Assembly (NCBI GenBank): GCA_026770585.1
Contig: MU647401.1
Span: 73,791 to 84,428 of the forward strand
Direction of reading: 5' to 3'
DNA from: Baffinella frigidus
Lineage: Eukaryota; Cryptophyceae; Cryptomonadales; Baffinellaceae
Length of the DNA stretch: 10,638 nucleotides
Below are positions 5,786 to 10,638 of the stretch, in pieces. Numbering within the stretch: position 1 is the stretch's first letter; every line of letters begins with the position of its first letter. The position numbers and the translations under genes were made by a program. Below the pieces are notes generated by a model. It was given only the letters and a program-made list of their open reading frames with translations. It ran no database searches and was not told the DNA's origin.

Positions 5786-5991
5786 TGTTCAGTGTTGAGT
5801 GTTTCGGGTTGAGGGAGAGGTCCACGCCGCTCGTCAGCGCTCCACCCGCACCCACACTCCCCTTCGATCTTCCGGGTGGCAGATCCCTAGCACCGTTCTA
5901 TGCCGGATCCCGCGACCCTCCTGCCCTGGACTCCTCGAGGGGGCAGCGCGCGGGGGCCCTGGGGGTTCAACGGTGTCCGAGTCCTCGGACG

Positions 5992-6083
5992 TGCAGGAGG
6001 GTGACTCCTACTCTGAGGAGGAACCAGAGAGCAGGCGGGCACTGCAGGAGGGTGATCCTCAGAGTAGGAGTCACCCTCCCGCA
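5992..6083. repeat. 28-bp inverted repeat with an internal third copy
   Basis: Arms 5992-6019 (TGCAGGAGGGTGACTCCTAC, then TCTGAGGA) and 6056-6083 (TCCTCAGAGTAGGAGTCACC, then CTCCCGCA) are complementary except for one base. The 36-nt spacer ends with another GCAGGAGGGTGA directly before the right arm, so a smaller competing hairpin can form with the right arm. No copy elsewhere in the window. Confidence 0.8.
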
Positions 6084-6122
6084 GGACGTGCGAGTGGCTG
6101 GCGAGAGCACGGCGGGTTGTGG

Positions 6123-6177
6123 GCCATCCTCCAGAATAAGTTCCAGCGTCCGCCTGTGGTGGGAAGCCGCAACTCCT
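6123..6177 (+). repeat. Diverged D1 copy in plus orientation
   Basis: CCAGAATAAGTTCCAGCGTC, CGCCTGTGGTGGGAAGC and CGCAACTCC parallel the minus-strand D1 reading CTGCAGAACCAGTTCCGGTG, TCCGCCTATGTTGGGAGC and CGAAGAACC. About a quarter of positions differ, so this is an older copy. It shows that the GC-rich segment also has repeat ancestry. Confidence 0.5.
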
Positions 6178-6195
6178 AAAGGTGCCAGCAGCCGT

Positions 6196-6245
6196 GGGGG
6201 CATGGGGGCTGTGTGTGGGGGGAAGGGGGGTCGAGGGAGGGGGGG
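6196..6245 (+). other. G-run tract with G-quadruplex potential
   Basis: Six runs of three or more G within 50 bases of the plus strand (5, 5, 6, 6, 3 and 7 G), with spacers of 2 to 8 bases. This satisfies the usual four-run G-quadruplex pattern. Role unknown. Confidence 0.5.
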
Positions 6246-6660
6246 CGTAGTTCCACAGGAAGTAGCGCCCAGCGATGCGCGTCACCTCTCACGCCCTCGC
6301 TCTGGTGGCCCCCTTCCCGAGCAGGCACGGGCCCCAGGATGCCGCGGCCCCCATCCTGAGGTCCCAGGCTGCCACGTTGCGGAGCTCTGCAGAGGGATCT
6401 CTGCTCTGTCCTGCCGAGGAGAGCGTTGATCCCAGGTTGCAGCCCAGCAGGATGGAGAGGGAGAGGTGGTGGGGGCAGGAGGCGATGGGACACTCCACCG
6501 CTGCCGCGGCACCGCGCGGAGCACAGATCAGCGGATCCGCTGGGGGGGCGGTGCTCTGCTCTGCTCTGCTCTTCTCGACAGACACTGCTTCCCCCCCGGA
6601 GTCGATGGAAGCATGGGCCCAAACGCAAGGACCCATGCTTTCCTGCAGGTAAAAATTCTC

Positions 6661-6848
6661 GCTCTTGACCAGCCCTCCCAGAAGTGGTTCAGACGGACGT
6701 TGCAAACCAGTGCATTTTCCCCACAATCCAGGCGTTGTCGACTTCTCTCCCGTGAGAAATAACTCAAGCTACACCCTCCATTTGATTCACTTCGGAGAGC
6801 AAAAGATTTCGAGATTGTGTGGTGGTATAGAAAGACACGAATAGTCAT
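6661..6848. other. Unassigned DNA upstream of tRNA copy 1
   Basis: Lower GC than the preceding block; no repeat family member or gene recognised. The 22 bp just before the tRNA (6849-6870) are identical to those before tRNA copy 2. Confidence 0.4.
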
Positions 6849-6870
6849 TGCTGACATCTGAGTTTGGATC

Positions 6871-6954
6871 GTCGACGTGGCCGAGCGGTCCAAGGCGCCA
6901 GCTTCAGGTGCTGGTCTTCTTCGGAAGGCGCGAGTTCGAACCTCGCCGTCGACA
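6871..6954 (+). tRNA. tRNA-Leu (anticodon CAG), copy 1
   Basis: Class II tRNA of 84 nt that would deliver leucine to CTG codons. All parts are visible. The acceptor stem GTCGACG (6871-6877) pairs with CGTCGAC (6947-6953), with discriminator A at 6954. The D arm is GCC with GGC around GAGCGGTCCAA. The anticodon stem CCAGC/GCTGG carries loop TTCAGGT, anticodon CAG at 6905-6907. A long variable arm folds as CTTC-TTCG-GAAG (6916-6927), as expected for leucine. The T arm is GCGAG-TTCGAAC-CTCGC. Internal A box (TGGCCGAGCGG) and B box (GTTCGAACC) are canonical, so RNA polymerase III transcription is expected. No intron and no encoded CCA. The first run of four or more T lies about 40 nt downstream (6996-7002). 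Serine was considered and rejected because the anticodon is CAG. Confidence 0.97.
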
Positions 6955-6995
6955 AAAAATGTCGAGAAAAGCACCACTTTGTTTGATTCAGATAC

Positions 6996-7002
6996 TTTTT
7001 TT
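6996..7002 (+). terminator. Probable Pol III terminator of tRNA copy 1
   Basis: First oligo-T run (seven T) after the gene, about 42 nt past its 3' end. A further T5 follows at 7007-7011. This implies a rather long 3' trailer. RNA polymerase III normally stops at T4 or longer on the non-template strand. Confidence 0.55.
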
Positions 7003-7066
7003 GCCGTTTTTGAATTTTGACCCCGCGCCACTTGGACCCCGCGCCACTTGACTTGGTGGCTCGGGA

Positions 7067-7130
7067 GAAAAAGGGCTCCAACGGGAACCCCGTTGGAGCC
7101 CTTTTTCGGACCCCGTTGGAGCCCTTTTTC
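7067..7130. repeat. Perfect 19-bp hairpin plus a direct repeat of its right arm
   Basis: GAAAAAGGGCTCCAACGGG (7067-7085) is perfectly complementary to CCCGTTGGAGCCCTTTTTC (7089-7107) with a 3-nt loop. The right arm occurs again at 7112-7130. The plus-strand transcript would end in a T-run, like an intrinsic terminator, and the two right arms could compete for the one left arm. It lies between the two tRNA genes. Role unknown. Confidence 0.85.
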
Positions 7131-7407
7131 TTGCCACTGGACGGTTTCGACACGGGATCTGGTTTGGAGTTGTCGATCATCGATGTTTAAATCTGTTTTA
7201 ACCGAAGCTCTTCTCTCCGAAGATCCCTGCTCTAACCCTTTTTGCTCCGGGTCCTTTCAGTCGTGCGGACGTGCCCCGTACTAACTCAGTGTTTCCCTAG
7301 GACGCTCTGGTACTAATCCAGGATGCGCCAGTACTAAAGTGACCCCTCTTTTTGCTCACGGAGTGCCCGCACGTGACAATTCTGACTTGTACGGCGATTG
7401 TGACCTC
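7131..7407. other. Spacer between tRNA genes, no gene seen
   Basis: Contains three TACTAA words at 7279, 7311 and 7332 (TACTAAC, TACTAAT, TACTAAA), the first followed by TTTCCCTAG, and two T5 runs (about 7237 and 7349). Nothing here resembles a known RNA or protein gene. Confidence 0.4.
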
Positions 7408-7429
7408 TGCTGACATCTGAGTTTGGATC

Positions 7430-7513
7430 GTCGACGTGGCCGAGCGGTCCAAGGCGCCAGCTTCAGGTGCTGGTCTTCTTCGGAAGGCGCGAGTTCGAAC
7501 CTCGCCGTCGACA
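7430..7513 (+). tRNA. tRNA-Leu (anticodon CAG), copy 2
   Basis: Identical over all 84 nt to copy 1, 559 bp downstream: acceptor GTCGACG/CGTCGAC, anticodon CAG at 7464-7466, long variable arm, T loop TTCGAAC, discriminator A at 7513. The 22 bp before it match copy 1 exactly, and the first 70 or so bp after it match with scattered changes (for example GTCGAGAAAAGCACCA), so a segment larger than the gene was duplicated. Intact stems and internal promoters suggest that it is functional. The downstream T-runs are shorter (T4 at 7557-7560, T5 at 7565-7569) than the T7 after copy 1, so the two precursors may differ at their 3' ends. Confidence 0.97.
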
Positions 7514-7577
7514 ACAATTGTCGAGAAAAGCACCAATTTGTCTGATTCAGATATCATTTTGCCATTTTTGGGCGATG

Positions 7578-7609
7578 AACCCGCGCCACTCATTCAGTGG
7601 CGCGGGGTT
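7578..7609. repeat. GC-rich hairpin downstream of tRNA copy 2
   Basis: AACCCGCGCCACT (7578-7590) pairs with AGTGGCGCGGGGTT (7596-7609) around CATTC, with one bulged G. The word CCCGCGCCACT also follows tRNA copy 1 twice (about 7022-7048) without this clean hairpin, so it belongs to the duplicated 3' flank. Confidence 0.65.
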
Positions 7610-7700
7610 TACTGCCACTTAAGCTTTCAAAGTCAACACGAGAATTTCTTGCTTCATCGCCAAGGTTACGAGCCTTCCTACGGCCAACAATCACATGCAC

Positions 7701-7823
7701 GGTAGTGGCAGTTTCTTGGGCAGGAAAAATCTGGTGCAGACCCCAGATGGTTTCCTAACCTTGCCTCAATTCTTGCACCGTGCATTCTCACTTTCGAATA
7801 AAGTCAATAAGTGTCAATAAGTG
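7701..7823 (+). repeat. Direct repeat H, copy 1
   Basis: 123 bp matching 8442-8564 with about five substitutions. Begins GGTAGTGGCAGTTTCTTGGG, includes the short hairpin ATCTGG/CCAGAT, AATAAA at 7797-7802, and ends with the doubled word GTCAATAAGTGTCAATAAGTG. Possible terminal repeat of a small retroelement or a simple segmental duplication; no tRNA primer-binding match seen after it. Confidence 0.8.
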
Positions 7824-7853
7824 ACGACTCAGAAGGTCCACAGGACCTTATGG

Positions 7854-7908
7854 CATGCCCCACCAAGTGCCTCTCTGGAATGTCAAACCCATGAGAGGTG
7901 GAGGCATG
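7854..7908. repeat. Imperfect hairpin
   Basis: CATGCCCCACC (7854-7864) and CCTCTC pair with GAGAGG and TGGAGGCATG (7893-7908), with a five-base bulge on the left. Role unknown. Confidence 0.4.
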
Positions 7909-7982
7909 AGTCTTGGAAGGTCAAATGTGGTATAACCATCGCGGAATAGCCACGGGGTAAATTCAACCACATACAGCCGGAT

Positions 7983-8065
7983 GGAGGAGTCGGCTCCCTG
8001 AAGGAACCGACCCGAGCTGGATTGGCTAACCGATCGGATGATCGGCTAACCAATCCAACTCCTCC
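7983..8065. repeat. Nested inverted repeats in the H-flanked segment
   Basis: Outer arms GGAGGAGT (7983-7990) and ACTCCTCC (8058-8065) enclose an inner imperfect pair of 17 bp, 8019-8035 (GGATTGGCTAACCGATC) and 8040-8056 (GATCGGCTAACCAATCC), with two mismatches. The left part also holds TCGG/CCGA pairing. It lies upstream of the TATA box and could be promoter-proximal structure (inference). Confidence 0.55.
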
Positions 8066-8230
8066 CCTTTTCAAGAACCCGACCCCGCCCGGAATGATAG
8101 GTCTATCGATGAGACCAGGCTGTTAAGTCTGTCAAAACTCGTGGACCTATCAAACCTCTCCTTCGTCGCCGTCGTTACTTCATCCGCGCCAATCTTCGGG
8201 GAGCATCCCTCGGAGACAGACTGAGCGGGG

Positions 8231-8237
8231 TATAAAA
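8231..8237 (+). promoter_or_regulatory. TATA-box-like motif with downstream AATAAA
   Basis: TATAAAA preceded by GCGGGG and followed about 60 bp later by AATAAA (8295-8300), within the segment bracketed by the H repeats. TATA and polyadenylation signals this close together resemble an LTR. The word TGGAA occurs at 7876-7880 and 8326-8330, but the interval does not end in CA as LTRs do. Tentative. Confidence 0.3.
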
Positions 8238-8441
8238 TGGACCGATCATAGTCTGGTAATGGCACGGGTTAGGCAATAACGGCGAACCCTCTTTAATAAA
8301 TTCAGTAATCAGTAATCAGTGTCGTTGGAATAGGCAGAGGCCCCCACGCAACGGGGTGCTCTGCGGGGAGCCATTGGGGAGTGACACGCTGTCCGGTTCG
8401 CCGGGCTTGTGCGGGAAGCTCCTTCGTGGTTTCTCCTTATG

Positions 8442-8564
8442 GGTAGTGGCAGTTTCTTGGGTAGGAAAAATCTGGTGCAGAACCCAGATGTTTTCTTAAC
8501 CTCGCCTCAATTCTTGCACCGTGCATTCTCACTTTCGAATAAAGTCAATAAGTGTCAATAAGTG
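8442..8564 (+). repeat. Direct repeat H, copy 2
   Basis: Second copy of the 123-bp repeat, AATAAA at 8538-8543, same tandem GTCAATAA ending. The distance between copy starts is 741 bp. It joins directly to a D2 fragment (GGCTATGTTGGGAGCATTT). Confidence 0.8.
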
Positions 8565-8607
8565 GGCTATGTTGGGAGCATTTAAAACCTAAAGGACCTA
8601 AAGGATA
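8565..8607 (+). repeat. Repeat D2, 3' fragment
   Basis: GGCTATGTTGGGAGCATTT, then AAAACCTAAAGGACCTAAAG. Only the last third of D2 is present. From 8608 to 8746 no gene is seen; there is a short ATAACGAA doublet at about 8610-8627. Confidence 0.65.
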
Positions 8608-8746
8608 AAATAACGAAATAACGAAGTTGTCAAGAAGGGCTGTTCGCAAGGGTCTATCGTTACACTTACCTAATTAATTCTATCCCTCTGCTGTTCGTCA
8701 AGTGGGTGGTGCAGTGGCTTTCTTGGTTTGCGAAGAACTTGGTAGG

Positions 8747-9160
8747 TTCAGGGTTTATGGTTTAGGGTTTAGGGTTTAGGGGTTAGGGGTTAGGGTTTAG
8801 GGGTTAGGGTTTAGGGGTTAAGGTTTAGGGTTTAGGGGTTAGGGTTTAGGGTTCGGGGTTCTGATTACTGTTCAGGGTGGGTTTAGGGTTCAGGGTTCAG
8901 GGTTTAGGGTTCAGGGTTCAGGGTTCAGGGTTCAGGGTTCAGGGTCCAGGGTGTGGGGTTAGGGGTTTAGGTTAAAGGTTTAGGGTTTAGGGTTTAGGGT
9001 TTAGGGTTTAGGGTTTGGGGTTCAGGGTTCAGGGTGGGTTCATGGTTCAGTGTTCAGTGTTCAGTGTTCAGGGTTCATGGTTTAGGGTTTAGGGTTTAGG
9101 GTTTAGGGTTTAGGGTTTGGGGTTTAAGGTTTAGGTTTTGGGGTCTGGGGTTTACGGTTT
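8747..9160 (+). repeat. Interstitial telomere-type repeat, TTTAGGG with variants
   Basis: About 414 bp of seven- and eight-base units. Clean TTTAGGG runs (about 8975-9015 and 9078-9116) alternate with TTAGGGG/TTTAGGGG, TTCAGGG (about 8888-8946) and GTTCAGT (about 9047-9075) blocks. The G-rich strand is on plus, so a chromosome end would be expected to the right, yet unrelated DNA continues for 1.5 kb. It is therefore internal, through fusion, repair insertion or a subtelomeric mosaic. Similar words flank repeat E copy 2 (5648-5668 and 5786-5815). Confidence 0.92.
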
Positions 9161-9206
9161 CAAGTGAACGAACACGCCCGCCACGTGTTGTGTTGGCAGT
9201 CACAGG

Positions 9207-9249
9207 CAATGCTCTCGCAATGCTTTCGCAATGCTCTCGCAATGCTCCG
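9207..9249 (+). repeat. 11-bp tandem repeat, about four units
   Basis: Units CAATGCTCTCG, CAATGCTTTCG, CAATGCTCTCG and a partial CAATGCTCCG. A minisatellite directly before a family A copy. Confidence 0.85.
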
Positions 9250-9257
9250 TCGACACT

Positions 9258-9380
9258 TACAGGGGTACCCGGTACCTCGCTCATAAGAACCCGCCCCCAG
9301 GACCACCAAAGGACCCTAGGCATAGCCCTACTGTAGGGGCCTAGGGGCGCGCGTTTTCTTATGAGCGAGGTACCCCTGTA
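9258..9380 (-). mobile_element. Family A MITE, 123 bp
   Basis: Left end TACAGGGGTACC followed by an extra CGGTACC, so the GGTACC part of the terminal repeat is duplicated. Reverse core (ACCACCAAAGGACCCTAGGC, CCTACTGTAGGGGCC). Right end intact. Shortened C-run compared with other copies. Confidence 0.9.
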
Positions 9381-9427
9381 CGCCCTGCATTCCTTTCAGC
9401 ATGAGGGATGACATGTGAATTCTTCAC

Positions 9428-9554
9428 TACAGGGGTACCTCGCTCAGAAGAAACTGTCCCCCCCGTAGGACCACCATAGGGCCCTAGGCACGGGCCTACT
9501 GTACATGTAGGGTCCTAGGGGGCGTCGGTTTCTTATGAGCGAGGTACCCCTGTA
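9428..9554 (-). mobile_element. Family A MITE, 127 bp
   Basis: Ends TACAGGGGTACCTCGCTCAG (one change) and GCGAGGTACCCCTGTA. The reverse core carries a small insertion (CTACTGTACATGTAGGG). Only 47 bp separate it from the preceding copy. Confidence 0.9.
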
Positions 9555-9643
9555 GGAAAGAGACACCTTGAATAACAACAGCACGACCGCCACGCCCCCC
9601 ACGTTGTGAGCCTCGGTCGGACCTTTAGGTCCTTTCAGGTGAG

Positions 9644-9719
9644 GAGCCTCGGTCGGACAGGTGACGAGCCTCGGTCGGACAGGTGACGAGCCTCGGTCGG
9701 ACAGGTGACGAGCCTCGGT
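9644..9719 (+). repeat. 22-bp tandem repeat, 3.5 units
   Basis: Three identical units GAGCCTCGGTCGGACAGGTG plus AC, then a 10-base partial unit that runs into GGTTGACTAATGAG. There are no unique spacers, so it is not a CRISPR array. The same unit occurs at 10300-10334 and inverted at 334-367 and 3003-3050. Confidence 0.9.
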
Positions 9720-9750
9720 GGTTGACTAATGAGCTGCGTCTCACACGTTT

Positions 9751-9855
9751 CCCCCCCCTAGGGGTGCCCCCACGACCCTACAGTAGGCCTATGCCTAGGG
9801 CCCTAGGGTGGTCCTAGGGGGGGGGGTTGTTTCTTATGAGCGAGGTACCCCTGTA
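9751..9855 (+). mobile_element. Family A MITE, left terminal repeat missing
   Basis: C-run, an atypical AGGGGTGCCCCCAC, then a normal forward core (CTACAGTAGGCCTATGCCTA) and an intact right arm ending CCCCTGTA. The left terminal repeat has been replaced by unrelated DNA (GCGTCTCACACG). Confidence 0.8.
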
Positions 9856-9894
9856 GGGAGGCGCTTTACGACCACCGTCCTGACTGGACCTCTC

Positions 9895-9996
9895 AACGGC
9901 TCAGGCTCATTTTCCGTGAACTTGACAGAGGAGGTAGAGATAGAATCCATCCGGAAAAGTTTTTACAAAGTTCACAGGAAATGAGCCTGAGCCGTT
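9895..9996. repeat. 29-bp inverted repeat holding a piece of repeat E
   Basis: Arms 9895-9923 (AACGGCTCAGGCTCATTT, then GTGAACTT) and 9968-9996 (AAGTTCAC, then AAATGAGCCTGAGCCGTT) pair with two or three mismatches. The 44-nt loop contains AGATAGAATCCATCCGGAAAA, the 5' part of repeat E, which reappears 13 bp after the right arm as the start of E copy 3. The E end is thus duplicated on both sides of the right arm. Confidence 0.8.
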
Positions 9997-10009
9997 GGGG
10001 GGTACAGTT

Positions 10010-10140
10010 AGGAGGTGGAGATAGAATCCATCCGGAAAAAGCTCGTAAGAGCGGCCGACACGGGGTACAGTATGTAGTACAATGCGGACGGCATGTGCAG
10101 CGCTGACGCTGGTTGTTTGGCAATAAATTACCAATCTCTC
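10010..10140 (+). repeat. Repeat E, copy 3
   Basis: Longest copy: AGGAGGTGGAGATAGAATCC, AAAGCTCGTAAGAGCGGCCG, ACACGGGGTACAG, CAGCGCTGACGCTGGTTGTT, AATAAATTA and CCAATCTCTC. The last base abuts a family A element. An open frame on the minus strand is shared in outline by the three copies but is short and interrupted in copy 1. Confidence 0.72.
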
Positions 10141-10261
10141 TACAGGGGTACCTCGCTCATAAGAAACCGCATCCACCTAGGACCCTACAGTAGGACTATG
10201 CCTAGGGCCCTACGGTGGTCCTAGGGGGGGTGCGGTTTCTTATGAGCGAGGTACCCCTGTA
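10141..10261 (+). mobile_element. Family A MITE, full length
   Basis: 121 bp, both ends intact, forward core (ACAGTAGGACTATGCCTAGG, CCCTACGGTGGTCC). Inserted at the 3' end of repeat E copy 3. The right flank CCTCGCCCCC resembles the inside of an A terminal repeat, as at 3631. Confidence 0.93.
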
Positions 10262-10299
10262 CCTCGCCCCCGTCCTCCCCCCCACGCTTGTGCAGAAGA

Positions 10300-10411
10300 G
10301 TGAGCCTCGGTCGGACAGGTGACGAGCCTCGGTGGTTGACTAATGAAGGTATCTTTGATCTCGCTTGTGTGTCGGGCCTGGGCCTGCGCGGCCTCTCACC
10401 TCCCAAGCGGG
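10300..10411 (-). repeat. Dispersed repeat J, copy 2
   Basis: Reverse complement of 256-367 over about 112 bp. It starts GTGAGCCTCGGTCGGACAGG and ends CTCCCAAGCGGG, with scattered substitutions. Includes about 1.5 units of the 22-bp motif. Confidence 0.7.
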
Positions 10412-10432
10412 TCTCAAGAAGCCCCAGACAGA

Positions 10433-10520
10433 TCCTTTAGGTCCTTTAGGTTCTTCGAGCTCCCAACATAGGCGGACACCGGAACTGGTTCTGCAGAGAG
10501 GCCATGCTTCCTTTCGGATC
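10433..10520 (-). repeat. Repeat D1, copy 3
   Basis: TCCTTTAGGTCCTTTAGG, TTCTTCGAGCTCCCAACATA, GGCGGACACCGGAACTGGTT, CTGCAGAGAGGCCATGCTTC and CTTTCGGATC. Closest to copy 2 (3945-4023), and extending further at the GGCC end like copy 1. DNA from 10521 to 10602 is unassigned. Confidence 0.7.
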
Positions 10521-10602
10521 ACATTCAGGCCCCCCGGTGCAGAGAGCGGGTCGGTTCATACTTTATTTTTTGGGGAACTCCTCCTCAGGCGAAAATTCAC
10601 CC

Positions 10603-10638
10603 TATCCCTTAAGTGACCAGTAGGCTCATACGCCCTAC
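10603..10638 (+). mobile_element. Family C MITE, copy 4, cut by window edge
   Basis: The first 36 bases of a family C element: TATCCCTTAAGTGACCAGTA, then GGCTCATACGCCCTAC, identical in layout to the copies at 3106 and 4423. The remainder lies beyond the window. Confidence 0.85.

Larger units (their letters stand above)
5820..6660. other. GC-rich segment without a recognised gene
   Basis: Long frames overlap here on both strands (for example plus-strand 5758-6429 and 6275-6652, minus-strand 6176-6628). This is expected from high GC content and few stop codons. Their translations are low-complexity, rich in Arg, Gly, Pro and Ser, and show no domain I recognise. The 125-codon plus-strand frame 6275-6652 ends at CAGGTAAAAA, which resembles a splice donor, and CCACAATCCAG at 6721-6731 resembles an acceptor. 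That is weak evidence of a gene at best. It also holds a CTCTG microsatellite at about 6553-6572. Confidence 0.35.

Noticed and set aside
5758-6429. 223-codon open frame, the longest in the window
   Set aside because: Its start lies inside repeat E, it crosses the 28-bp inverted repeat and a D1 relic, the composition is low-complexity, and competing frames of similar length are open on the other strand.
6275-6731. Small gene with an 83-nt intron (6649-6731)
   Set aside because: Donor-like CAGGTAAAA and acceptor-like ATCCAG exist, but there is no recognisable protein, no repeat-free context and no transcript evidence.
7067-7107. Bacterial-type intrinsic terminator
   Set aside because: The shape fits, but the window is eukaryotic by its tRNA, telomere repeat and transposon content, so I describe it as a hairpin of unknown role.
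6528-7593. A shared peptide-like segment in two minus-strand frames (6528-7031 and 7297-7593)
   Set aside because: It is the antisense translation of the two identical tRNA-Leu genes and their conserved flank, not a protein repeat.
7881-8325. Solo LTR flanked by TGGAA
   Set aside because: It begins TG but does not end CA, and a five-base match is weak. I kept only the TATA motif and the H repeats.
9644-9719. Possible CRISPR array
   Set aside because: The 22-bp units are directly adjacent with no spacers, and the context is eukaryotic.
34-10406. Recurring peptide resembling GYLAHKKPPPP in many frames
   Set aside because: It is the translation of the family A terminal repeat and C-run, seen wherever an element lies.
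2105-10522. Recurring frame with a CRTSSGVRLCWELEEP-like segment
   Set aside because: It comes from the D1 repeat read on the minus strand. Copies have stops just beyond, flanks differ, and there is no recognised domain.

Overview
The window looks like repeat-dominated, probably subtelomeric or heterochromatic, DNA of a eukaryotic nuclear genome. Three observations point that way. There are two class II tRNA-Leu genes with canonical internal A and B boxes. There is about 410 bp of degenerate interstitial telomere repeat of the TTTAGGG type, which is used by the green lineage and by several microalgal and alveolate groups. There is also a dense set of short palindromic (MITE-like) transposons. 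The sequence does not let me name a species. I found no protein-coding gene I can defend: the open frames are short, overlap on both strands and mostly translate copies of the repeats.

The dominant component is three families of miniature inverted-repeat elements, named here A, B and C. Family A (about 120 bp, ends TACAGGGGTACCTCGCTCAT) has about 14 full or partial copies in both orientations. Family B (162 bp) has two copies in opposite orientation. Family C (about 105 bp, ends TATCCCTTAAGTG) has four copies, the last cut by the window edge. Nested copies and unoccupied sister sites within the window show insertion at TA dinucleotides for A and C. This fits cut-and-paste elements mobilised by a Tc1/mariner-like transposase, but no transposase gene is present. 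The three families differ at their ends but share core words (CCTAGGACC and CCTACCGTAGG or TAGGGCCCTA).

Layout. 1-1000: a roughly 125-bp host repeat (I) in three diverged units with GT-rich tracts, broken by A copies, one nested inside another. 1200-2000: a B copy, a retroposon-like repeat (E) and a family of diverged repeats (F). 2100-3250: D1 and D2 dispersed repeats, two large imperfect foldbacks, the second B copy and a C copy inserted in a D2 repeat. 3340-5110: clustered A and C copies. 5110-6840: E copy 2 between telomere-like words, then a GC-rich stretch with a strong inverted repeat and a G-run tract. 6850-7620: two identical tRNA-Leu(CAG) genes in a 559-bp duplication, with terminator-like hairpins. 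7700-8570: a 123-bp direct repeat pair (H) flanking a segment with a TATA box and AATAAA. 8747-9160: the telomeric tract. 9200-10638: tandem repeats, four A copies, a foldback touching E copy 3, an inverted copy of the 256-367 repeat, a D1 copy and a truncated C copy.

Functionally, only the tRNA genes are likely to make a conventional product. The rest is a palimpsest of transposition and duplication. Its value is that insertions and empty sites sit side by side, so target choice and relative insertion order can be read directly.
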